28,903 nucleotides of DNA. Origin: Betaproteobacteria bacterium. GTDB taxonomy: Bacteria; Pseudomonadota; Gammaproteobacteria; Burkholderiales; Burkholderiaceae. Positions 22,427 through 28,903 of the stretch are shown here, piece after piece. The stretch is from the NCBI GenBank assembly GCA_018969885.1, contig JAGWXN010000013.1:1-28903 (forward strand). The letters run 5' to 3'. Position numbers and translations under genes: made by a program. Under the pieces are notes generated by a model, which saw only the letters and a program-made list of their open reading frames with translations, searched no databases and had not been told where the DNA came from. Positions within the stretch are counted from its first letter, which is position 1. Every line of letters begins with the position of its first letter.

Positions 22427-23412
22427 TGCCAGCGAGCCTTCGCATCGCGCTGGTGGGCGTCAGCCATTGGCACGCGCCCCGCTATGCCGAGGCGCTGCGG
22501 GCGCGCGGCGCGCTCCTCTGCGGCGCTTCTGACACCGACCCCGCAGCCGGCGCGACCGCCGCGGCGCGCCTGGGCGTTGAATTCATCGCACCTACCGAGG
22601 CGATGATCGAGCGCCTGCGCCCAGACTTTGCGGTGGTGTTGCCGCGGCATGATCACGCGGCCGACGAAATCGCACGCGTCGCCGCACTGCGCGTTCCGAT
22701 GCTGGTGGAAAAGCCCATGGGACGACATGCTCAAGAAGCCGAGCGGGCTGCTGCCGCCATTGAGGCCGCGGGCATCTTCGCAAGCGTCTGCCTGCCCAAT
22801 CGCTACATGGCGATCTGGGCCGAGGTTCGTTCCCTCACTGCAGCAGGAGCGTTGGGCGAACTTCGACATGCGCATTTCCGCACCATCAACGGCCCAGCGT
22901 CACGCTACCGCGATTCTGGTGTGGGCTGGATGCTGGAACCGGCTGCAAGCGGCGGGGGCGCGCTACGTAATCTCGGCGTTCATGGGGCCGACGCCGTCCT
23001 GGGCCTCGCAGCAGACCAGCCGCTTCGGGTATTGAGCGCACATTGCCGTCGCTTCGACGCCCACGTTGGCATTGAAGAGTTCGCCGCAGCGAGCCTCGCC
23101 AGCGCCGACGGTTTTCATGTGTCGCTGGAAGCGGGCTACAGCTACGCCAACCTTCAGGAGGGGGGCGACTATGAGTGGCGAATTGCCACCTCAGGCGCCT
23201 ACCTTCGCGAGAGCAACGGCAGGCTCTGGGTACATCGACGAGGCGGTTCGCTCGAAACGCGCGAAGTCGCCACGCCGCATCGGCTTTATCAAACCATGAC
23301 GCACGCCGCGATGGACGCCTTTGAAGCGAACGCCGCCCCGCCGGTGCCGGTTCGGGCCTGTGTGGCTGCAGTGCGCCTGCAGGATCGGATCTATACCGCG
23401 GCGGGCGGCTGA
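22426..23412 (+). CDS. Gfo/Idh/MocA-family oxidoreductase
   Basis: A 328-residue probable NAD(P)-dependent dehydrogenase. The N-terminal Rossmann domain opens LRIALVGVSHWHAPRY; VSHWH replaces the more usual glycine-rich GCGxxG. The family EKP motif is E95-K96-P97 in VEKPMGRHAQEAE. The C-terminal alpha/beta domain contains GGGALRNLGVHGADAVLGL, the position of the catalytic D-x-G-x-H-x-x-D segment, here with N at the first acidic position. Members act on sugars, inositols, bile pigments or dihydrodiols; the substrate cannot be assigned. Its ATG shares one base with the stop of the FAH-family gene, so the pair is translationally coupled. Its last 22 bases overlap the end of the convergent acetyltransferase gene. 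Confidence 0.85.
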   Translation: MPASLRIALVGVSHWHAPRYAEALRARGALLCGASDTDPAAGATAAARLGVEFIAPTEAMIERLRPDFAVVLPRHDHAADEIARVAALRVPMLVEKPMGRHAQEAERAAAAIEAAGIFASVCLPNRYMAIWAEVRSLTAAGALGELRHAHFRTINGPASRYRDSGVGWMLEPAASGGGALRNLGVHGADAVLGLAADQPLRVLSAHCRRFDAHVGIEEFAAASLASADGFHVSLEAGYSYANLQEGGDYEWRIATSGAYLRESNGRLWVHRRGGSLETREVATPHRLYQTMTHAAMDAFEANAAPPVPVRACVAAVRLQDRIYTAAGG

Positions 23413-24137
23413 CCAACACTGCCCAAGGACAGGCGAGCGTCTTCGCGGCACGCGATCAGGCTGCGCAGGCGCTGCCCCGTTGCGTTCATGTTGTCGGGCG
23501 AGAGCCAGCGCTCGAACCCAGCGCGCACTTGAGGCCACTCGCCATCAACGACTGAATACCACGCGGTGTCGCGCGAGCGCCCTTTATAGATCACCGCCTG
23601 CCGGAAAATGCCTTCAAAGCTGAATCCCAGCCGAAGCGCGGTCGCACGGGACCGGGCATTAAGGCTGTCGCACTTCCACTCATAGCGCCGATAACCCAGG
23701 TCCTCGAAGACGTAGCGCATCAATAGGTATTGCGCCTCAGTCGATGCGCAGGTGCGCTGAAGCGCTGGCGAGAAATTGACATTGCCCACCTCGATCGCGC
23801 CGTGTGCAGGATCGATCCGCATCAATGACAGCGTGCCCGTGGCGGCCCCGTCTCGATCATCAATGACCGCCCAGTGCAGAGGATCCACGCTTTGCGCCAT
23901 CCGAGAGAGCAGTTCAAGAAAGGCTGCTTCGGTGGCAGGTCTCGCCTGAAAAAGATAGGCCCAGTGCCGGCCATCGGGCGCGATCGAATGCGCGCTCCAA
24001 AGGGCTGAGCCGTGTCGCTCAACGTCGACCGGCTCGAGCCGGCAGAACCGCCCCTCAAGCACTCGACGTTTCGGCGGCCGAGCCCCGGCCCATCCAGGAA
24101 CCGGGGGCCCGACCGGAAGACCGTGCTCGTCGGTCAT
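23391..24137 (-). CDS. GNAT-family N-acetyltransferase (RimJ/RimL-like)
   Basis: A 248-residue cytosolic acetyltransferase using acetyl-CoA. The fold pattern is LEGRFCRLEPVDVERHG at the first strand, then GTLSLMRIDPAHGAIEVGNV, a YLLMRYVFEDLGYRRYEWKC segment, and NARSRATALRLGFSFEGIFR, the typical C-terminal motif of RimL/GNAT_3 proteins. Possible targets are a protein N-terminus, an amino-sugar or a small amine; nothing in the sequence decides. I use the ATG at 24137 (MTDEHGLP). Another ATG four codons upstream (24149) is equally possible, and neither has a clear ribosome-binding site. It starts 22 bases after the stop of the upstream lipoprotein gene on the same strand, so the two may be co-transcribed. 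Its 3' end overlaps the convergent dehydrogenase gene. Confidence 0.87.
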   Translation of the reverse strand: MTDEHGLPVGPPVPGWAGARPPKRRVLEGRFCRLEPVDVERHGSALWSAHSIAPDGRHWAYLFQARPATEAAFLELLSRMAQSVDPLHWAVIDDRDGAATGTLSLMRIDPAHGAIEVGNVNFSPALQRTCASTEAQYLLMRYVFEDLGYRRYEWKCDSLNARSRATALRLGFSFEGIFRQAVIYKGRSRDTAWYSVVDGEWPQVRAGFERWLSPDNMNATGQRLRSLIACREDARLSLGSVGQPPAAV

Positions 24138-24159
24138 CACGCGCCGCATCGGGTGCCGT

Positions 24160-25218
24160 TTACTGTGACAGCCCCTTATCGACCATCCATTTTTGAATCA
24201 TGGCAGCGATCTGATCGGAGTTGGTGTCCATCATCAGCATGTGCGAGTTGCCGCGAATGCCGAGTTTGGGCAGATCGATACGAGTCACGTCGGTGCCCTG
24301 CTTGCGAAGCGCGTCCTCGTAGGCATTGACCGCCGGCATGATCCTCTGCCAGAGCGAATGCCGCTCGAGGTAATCACCCCACACGAACAGATGCGGTACG
24401 CCTTTGAGGGGTGACAGGTCGGTGCGCTGCGGATTGGGTGCGCCCGAGGGCTCGATTGCGATCACGCCCTTCACCATACCCGGTGCCTTGAGTGCTGCGT
24501 TGAAGGTGAAGTTGCCGCCCTGGCTGTGCACCACGATCACGCAGGGACACACCTTTTGAACATACTGGTCGTAGGCGGCCTGCGACGCCGCGTCATTGGT
24601 TGCCCAGCGCGGGATACCCTGCTTGCCGAACTGATCAAACGCCTTCACCGGGAACAGCGTGCCCTCTGGGAACACCGTGCGTCGGGCCGGATCGGTGTTG
24701 TAACCGGTGCCCTCCGGTCCGAGGCGGAATAGTTCCCACGCTTCTTTCTTGGTCCGGAAGAACGGCTCGGTCTTGAAGATTTCGGGATAGCGAGCCCAGG
24801 ACGCACGACCCCGCTCCACCGCATCGCTTACATAAACGTCATGCCCCGCCTTGAGAAAGAACTGCTGCCAGCCGGGGTTGCCATCGGGCTTGGTTTCCCA
24901 CGTCACGCCCGACAAGCCGCCGCCGTGCCACATCAACATCGGATAGCGGCCCTTCCGGCTCATCTCATGCAGCTTCACGTACTGCACATACATCTGCTCG
25001 ACTTCGAAGTCACCGTTCGGATCAACCTTGAAGGGCGCGGCACCGGCAGTGAACACGATCTCCTTGGTCGGTAAGCCAGAGAGCGTGACCTGCCGCCCCC
25101 CGATGTGAAAGCTGCCCACTTCCTTGACCGCATAGTGATCGGCGGGATGATGGTGCGCGCATCCGCCAAGCGCGAGCGCGCCCCAGGCGGCGGCGATGCC
25201 AAGCAGTCGAGTGCTCAT
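24160..25218 (-). CDS. Alpha/beta-hydrolase lipoprotein
   Basis: A 352-residue envelope protein. The leader ends in LALGGC, with C20 as lipidated residue. The alpha/beta-hydrolase fold is shown by MLMWHGGGLSG (oxyanion region after the third strand), the nucleophile elbow VVHSQGGNF (S232), a candidate acid in HLFVWGDYLERH, and catalytic H326 in GNSHMLMM. Members are esterases or lipases; the substrate is not predictable. A CPC segment precedes the nucleophile strand. The ATG at 25218 follows AAGGAGA with 7 bases of spacing, so the start is sound. It is divergent from the small membrane-protein gene and is followed closely by the acetyltransferase gene. Confidence 0.87.
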   Translation of the reverse strand: MSTRLLGIAAAWGALALGGCAHHHPADHYAVKEVGSFHIGGRQVTLSGLPTKEIVFTAGAAPFKVDPNGDFEVEQMYVQYVKLHEMSRKGRYPMLMWHGGGLSGVTWETKPDGNPGWQQFFLKAGHDVYVSDAVERGRASWARYPEIFKTEPFFRTKKEAWELFRLGPEGTGYNTDPARRTVFPEGTLFPVKAFDQFGKQGIPRWATNDAASQAAYDQYVQKVCPCVIVVHSQGGNFTFNAALKAPGMVKGVIAIEPSGAPNPQRTDLSPLKGVPHLFVWGDYLERHSLWQRIMPAVNAYEDALRKQGTDVTRIDLPKLGIRGNSHMLMMDTNSDQIAAMIQKWMVDKGLSQ

Positions 25219-25384
25219 GCTGCTGTCTCCTTATTTTGATTGGATGAAATGACCGGCAGACCGCCCGGCCTGCGCGGGTTAAGCGCGCGAAACGATAAAC
25301 GCCTGAGTCAGTGCGCGTCTTCGTCAATGCACGCCCCCTCGCGTGGGGCACAATACCATGCTCACCCGACACGGAGATCGCCAG

Positions 25385-25690
25385 ATGGCCCGGAAAGTCA
25401 TGCTGCAGCACCCACCGACTGGCCTGATTCGCAGCGGCTACTACGGCTTCAGTTGGACCTACCTTTTCTTCGGTTGGTGGGTGCCGCTTTTTCGTGGCGA
25501 ACTGGGTGTGGCAGCGCTCCATCTCCTGTTCACCCTGTTCAGTTTCGGGCTCTGGCAGCTGATCGTGGCGTTCCTCTACAACCGCCAGTTCATGATTCGA
25601 CTGCTCGAAAAAGGCTATGTACTCGCCGACCGCGAAGACGTCATGGCGAGCGCCCGCGTCGCGCTGGGCATCGGCACACCTGCCGGCTGA
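25385..25690 (+). CDS. Small membrane protein of unknown function
   Basis: A 101-residue protein with two closely spaced hydrophobic segments. It contains GYYGFSWTYLFFGWWVPLFRG, split by a short charged turn (RGE), then LHLLFTLFSFGLWQLIVAFL. The aromatic-rich YGFSWT-FFG-LFRG pattern occurs in small uncharacterised proteobacterial proteins, some with TM2-like folds; I cannot name a function. I start at the ATG at 25385, with GGAG 8 bases upstream. The frame is open to 25343 with further ATGs that lack a better ribosome-binding site. It precedes the spermidine-synthase fusion by 64 bases on the same strand, so they may share a transcript. Confidence 0.7.
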   Translation: MARKVMLQHPPTGLIRSGYYGFSWTYLFFGWWVPLFRGELGVAALHLLFTLFSFGLWQLIVAFLYNRQFMIRLLEKGYVLADREDVMASARVALGIGTPAG

Positions 25691-25754
25691 TCACCACCGG
25701 ATTTGTTACCCTTCGGCTCGCCCAACCCACTTGCAAGCCGTCGGAGCGGACCGT

Positions 25755-27806
25755 ATGAGCGCCATGGTTGTTTTCGCCACCACCGTTTTTCTGTCGGCAT
25801 TTCTGCTGTTCCAGATTCAGCCTATCGTCGCGAAGATGATCCTGCCGTGGTTTGGCGGCTCGTCATCGGTCTGGAGCACCTGCATCGTTTTTTTCCAGAG
25901 CGTGCTGCTGCTGGGCTACGGCTATGTGCACTGGCTTCATGAAAAAGTCTCGCGGTCACGTCAGCCCCTGGTTCACGCCGCTCTGCTGGTGGTCTCCCTC
26001 GTCACGTTGCCGGTTGCCGCCGACGCGTCCTGGAAGGGCATGACGCTCGACTATCCGTCGCTCGCAGTCCTGGCAGTGCTCGCGGTGGCGTGTGGCGCAC
26101 CCTACCTGCTGCTCTCCACCACCGGGCCGCTGATGCAAGCGTGGTACGCACGGGTCGGCATCGCCAGTGGCGATGGCTCGCGCGCCTATCGCCTCTATGC
26201 GCTCTCCAATCTCGCCTCCATGCTGGCGCTTCTCACCTACCCGGTGCTGATCGAACCCGCGTTGGCACTCGAGGCGCAAGCCACCAGCTGGTCACTCGCC
26301 TATGTGGTGTTTGTCGCCGCGGCGCTCGGCACGGCATGGCTCACCTGGCGGGCAGGCGACGGCGCGGTCCCATCCGCAGCGAGTGCGCAAGCCGCAGTCA
26401 CTGACGACGCTCCTCGGCCCGGTGCGGGCGAACTTCTGATCTGGGTCGGTCTGTCGGCCACTGCATCGATTCTGCTGCTGTCAATGACCCGCCACCTGAC
26501 GCAAGACATTGCGCCAGTGCCGTTTCTGTGGGTGCTCCCCTTGAGCATCTACCTCCTGAGTTTCATCCTCTGTTTTGATGCGCCACGCTATTACGTGCGC
26601 AAGCTCTTTCTGCCGCTGCTTCCGGTGGCTTTCATCGCGCTTGATCGCGTCCATGATGTCTACACCTGGGTGCCGGTGTTAATCGGCGTCACTTGCGTGT
26701 CGCTCTTCGTGTTCTGCATGGTGTGTCACGGCGAGCTGGTTCGTCGCAAGCCCCCCGTGCGGCATCTCACGCTGTTCTACCTGATGCTCTCGATCGGCGG
26801 CGCGCTGGGCGGCACATTGGTCGGTCTGGTTGCGCCCACCATCTTCAACGCCTACTACGAACTCCCGATCGGGCTGTTCCTCTGCGCAGCGCTCACGCTC
26901 TCGGTGTTGTGGCGCGAGCTGTCGAAAGTGTGGCGCGTCGCCCTCCTGATTCTGGTTGCGCTCTATGGGCTGCGGCTCACCACCCTCTCAATCGCCTATG
27001 TCGAAGGCTTCCGCGCGGTGGTGCGCAACTTCTATAGCCAGACCCGGGTGGAAGACGTGAAGGACGAACACTTCGGCATGCGGCGCGTGATGCTGCATGG
27101 CCGAATCAATCACGGCGAGCAGTACCTCGACGAAAAACTGCGGCGCGTCCCCACTGCCTATTTCTGCGAGCGCTCCGGCATCGGTCGGGTGTTTCGGAGC
27201 CTCCCTCAGGATCGGCCCCGCAAACTGGGCGTGCTCGGGCTTGGCACCGGAACGCTCGCGGTCTATGGTCGTCCAGGCGACGAGATGCGCATCTATGAAA
27301 TCAATGAACAGGTGCTCGATCTCGCCAAGAGCGAGTTCACTTTTCTGTCGGATTCGCCAGCCAAGATCGCTTCGATTCTGGGCGATGGCCGCCTGATGCT
27401 CGAGCGTGAGCCCGATCAACAGTTTGATGTGCTCGCGATGGATGCTTTCTCTGGCGATTCGGTGCCCACGCATCTGGCCACAATCGAGGCCATCAAGGTG
27501 TACCTGCGGCACATGCGCCCCGATGGGTATCTGATCTTCAACATTACCAATCACTACCTGGACTTGCGCCCAGTGATGGCTGCGGCCGCAGCAGAGCTTG
27601 GGAAAGTGGCACTCGCCTACCAGGTCACCAAGGTGACCGATGATGAACTCTGTCGCCCGTCACACTTTGCGATCCTGGTGGATCCGAGCCGGCTGGAGAG
27701 CCTCCCCGAGCTGCTCCGCGACTTCACTCGGCTTGAGCCGCGCCCAGGGTTTAAGGCCTGGACCGACAATTTCTCGAATCTGCTCAGCATTCTGAAAAAA
27801 CTGTAA
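25755..27806 (+). CDS. Fused multi-spanning membrane / spermidine-synthase-like protein
   Basis: A 683-residue protein. The first 440 residues hold many hydrophobic segments, starting FLSAFLLFQIQPIVAKMILPWFGG, the usual opening of these fusions. The C-terminal cytosolic domain (about 480-683) is spermidine-synthase-like: LGVLGLGTGTLAVYG (G495-G499 loop), MRIYEINEQV with the nucleotide-binding acid, and LAMDAFSGDSVPTHL (D563). True spermidine synthases transfer an aminopropyl group from decarboxylated SAM to putrescine. Whether the fusion proteins do this, or act on exported polyamines, is not known. The ATG at 25755 follows GGAG with 8 bases of spacing; an upstream extension of the frame overlaps the preceding gene and is not membrane-like. 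No SpeD or other polyamine gene is in the window. Confidence 0.88.
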   Translation: MSAMVVFATTVFLSAFLLFQIQPIVAKMILPWFGGSSSVWSTCIVFFQSVLLLGYGYVHWLHEKVSRSRQPLVHAALLVVSLVTLPVAADASWKGMTLDYPSLAVLAVLAVACGAPYLLLSTTGPLMQAWYARVGIASGDGSRAYRLYALSNLASMLALLTYPVLIEPALALEAQATSWSLAYVVFVAAALGTAWLTWRAGDGAVPSAASAQAAVTDDAPRPGAGELLIWVGLSATASILLLSMTRHLTQDIAPVPFLWVLPLSIYLLSFILCFDAPRYYVRKLFLPLLPVAFIALDRVHDVYTWVPVLIGVTCVSLFVFCMVCHGELVRRKPPVRHLTLFYLMLSIGGALGGTLVGLVAPTIFNAYYELPIGLFLCAALTLSVLWRELSKVWRVALLILVALYGLRLTTLSIAYVEGFRAVVRNFYSQTRVEDVKDEHFGMRRVMLHGRINHGEQYLDEKLRRVPTAYFCERSGIGRVFRSLPQDRPRKLGVLGLGTGTLAVYGRPGDEMRIYEINEQVLDLAKSEFTFLSDSPAKIASILGDGRLMLEREPDQQFDVLAMDAFSGDSVPTHLATIEAIKVYLRHMRPDGYLIFNITNHYLDLRPVMAAAAAELGKVALAYQVTKVTDDELCRPSHFAILVDPSRLESLPELLRDFTRLEPRPGFKAWTDNFSNLLSILKKL

Positions 27807-27835
27807 GGCCGCCGCAGCCTGGCACTGCGCATCCG

Positions 27836-28672
27836 CTAGCGCCAGAACGTCACGCTCAGTTCCGCGCTCCGGTTGGCGGGTTCATACACCGTGTCGGTAC
27901 CGGCTGACACGAAGTTCGAGCGTTCGACCGAACGCAGTTGCACACGCACGCTCGCTCGGGTTTCGCCCCACTGCCAGGGTTGCTCAAGCGACAGCATCAT
28001 GCCCCGTCGCTGAGTGTTGGTGACATTCTGATACTGCGCGCCCGCCTGTGCCAACATCGACCGCTGCCAGCCCGTGAGAAGAAGCGCCGCGCGCAACTGC
28101 ATGGCGTTTGACTGCTCCGCATCGGCGATTTCCCAGGAACCGCCGAGCCAGAGCGACAGATTGAAGCGCTCATACCCTACCTTGCCCGCGGTGGAGCGCC
28201 CGCGCAGGTCAGTCCATTCGGTGGTGAGCCCGAACTCGGGACGCGGGATCCAGGCCGCAGCCGGTCGACCGTCCGCGTGCAAGAAGAACGCTGAACCAAT
28301 ACGAAGCAGGCCGTTGATGTCCCCGCTGACCGGACTCGAATAGTCGGCCCGACCGACTGAGACTTCGCTCGCAAGCACCAAGGACCGCTCTGCAGCCTGA
28401 AACGGTCGATCGGCCCGCAGCCCGAGGGCGGGCCCGGCGATCTGCATCACCGACTCGGCGTAGCGGTATCCGCTCACGAAAACGCCCCAGCGTGAAACGC
28501 CAAATGGTGCGTCAGAGGAGGACTCTGTGCCCCCTGTCGCCTGCCCGGTTGATACCTCACCGGGCGAGTTCGCCGCGCGATCATCAGCCCACGCACCACC
28601 TGCGCAGCCTAGAGCCAGAATAAGGGCCATTTGGCGACGAAATCGAGCACGGGTAAGCGGCAAAGCACGCAT
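27836..28672 (-). CDS. Exported protein, possible outer-membrane beta-barrel
   Basis: I do not recognise this 278-residue protein. It starts with a basic stretch (MRALPLTRARFRRQ) and a signal-peptide core MALILALGCAGGAWA. A Ser/Thr/Gly-rich linker follows. The remainder is rich in alternating polar/hydrophobic stretches with many Trp, Tyr and Arg (WGVFVSGYRYAES, FGLTTEWTDL, RFNLSLWLGGSWEI) and ends AELSVTFWR. This is how a small outer-membrane barrel looks, but the last residue is Arg rather than the usual Phe/Trp. I start it at 28672; an ATG at 28705 would add 11 residues. Neither has a clear ribosome-binding site. It converges on the spermidine-synthase fusion with 29 bases between and no obvious terminator. 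Confidence 0.6.
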   Translation of the reverse strand: MRALPLTRARFRRQMALILALGCAGGAWADDRAANSPGEVSTGQATGGTESSSDAPFGVSRWGVFVSGYRYAESVMQIAGPALGLRADRPFQAAERSLVLASEVSVGRADYSSPVSGDINGLLRIGSAFFLHADGRPAAAWIPRPEFGLTTEWTDLRGRSTAGKVGYERFNLSLWLGGSWEIADAEQSNAMQLRAALLLTGWQRSMLAQAGAQYQNVTNTQRRGMMLSLEQPWQWGETRASVRVQLRSVERSNFVSAGTDTVYEPANRSAELSVTFWR

Positions 28673-28903
28673 GTTTGACTTTCGGGGGATGGAACTCGGG
28701 GACATTAGATCTTAAGCACAGCAACGCGATCCCGACTTGATTCAGCCGAATAATCACGCTGATGCAGGGCCGTCGATGATAATCTCGTGCAACGGCTCGG
28801 GTACATCAAACACTCGGCACTCCGTTCAAACCTCTTTGCATGGCGTAAGTCCCGTATGACCGTCACCATGGCATCAGGCGATCGATTCCTCGCGAAACCA
28901 CCC

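Noticed and set aside
25333..25349. GCCCC/GGGGC inverted repeat before the small membrane protein
   Set aside because: Only five G/C pairs; in this GC content such repeats are frequent by chance.
28856..28903. Possible start of a plus-strand gene (MTVTMASGDRFLAKPP) at the right edge
   Set aside because: Only 16 codons are visible, there is no ribosome-binding site, and no family can be recognised; left out of the features.
1..28903. CRISPR arrays, insertion sequences, prophage or integron features
   Set aside because: I saw no regularly spaced direct repeats, transposase or integrase motifs, or terminal inverted repeats anywhere in the window.

Overview
The window looks like chromosomal DNA of a high-GC betaproteobacterium, most likely of the order Burkholderiales. 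The reasons are the pepN-fbp gene pair at the left end, four periplasmic receptors of the Bug (tripartite tricarboxylate transporter, TTT) family, a fused membrane/spermidine-synthase protein, and many genes for aromatic or organic-acid catabolism. I see no insertion sequence, phage gene, CRISPR array or rRNA. No stretch longer than about 175 bases lacks a gene.

Layout. 1-2987 (minus): start of fructose-1,6-bisphosphatase and the complete aminopeptidase N gene upstream of it. 3152-6154 (plus): two Bug receptors followed by a cytosolic protein resembling 4,5-dihydroxyphthalate decarboxylase. 6157-6230 (minus): tRNA-Gly(CCC). 6288-7619 (minus): an MFS carboxylate-type transporter, divergent from 7788-9623 (plus), a GDSL/SGNH esterase lipoprotein. 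9756-10748 (minus): a third Bug receptor, divergent from a plus-strand operon at 10903-14397 (FAD aromatic monooxygenase, fourth Bug receptor, cytochrome P450).

14398-17821 (minus) is a compact four-gene operon: EthD-domain protein, GlcG/HbpS-like protein, FAD-linked 2-hydroxyacid dehydrogenase, and a cytochrome c fused to a cytochrome P460 domain. The last two overlap by 4 bases. 17955-19175 (plus) is a YbfB/YjiJ-type MFS transporter and 19240-20475 (plus) a secreted apyrase of the GDA1/CD39 family. 20527-23412 (plus) holds a hydroxyquinol-1,2-dioxygenase-like enzyme, a fumarylacetoacetate-hydrolase-family protein with a Tat/lipoprotein-like leader, and a Gfo/Idh/MocA dehydrogenase. 23391-25218 (minus) holds a GNAT acetyltransferase and an alpha/beta-hydrolase lipoprotein. 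25385-27806 (plus) holds a small membrane protein and the spermidine-synthase fusion. 27836-28672 (minus) is an unrecognised exported protein, possibly an outer-membrane barrel.

How it fits together (inference). Much of the window reads as a catabolic region. Bug receptors would capture carboxylates, a P450 and an FAD monooxygenase would hydroxylate aromatics, an intradiol dioxygenase and FAH-type hydrolase would open and process rings, and the dehydrogenase-cytochrome operon could pass electrons from a 2-hydroxyacid to a periplasmic c-type cytochrome. The most unusual unit is the EthD / GlcG / GlcD / cytochrome c-P460 operon. No transcriptional regulator and no TctA/TctB membrane subunit is present in the window.
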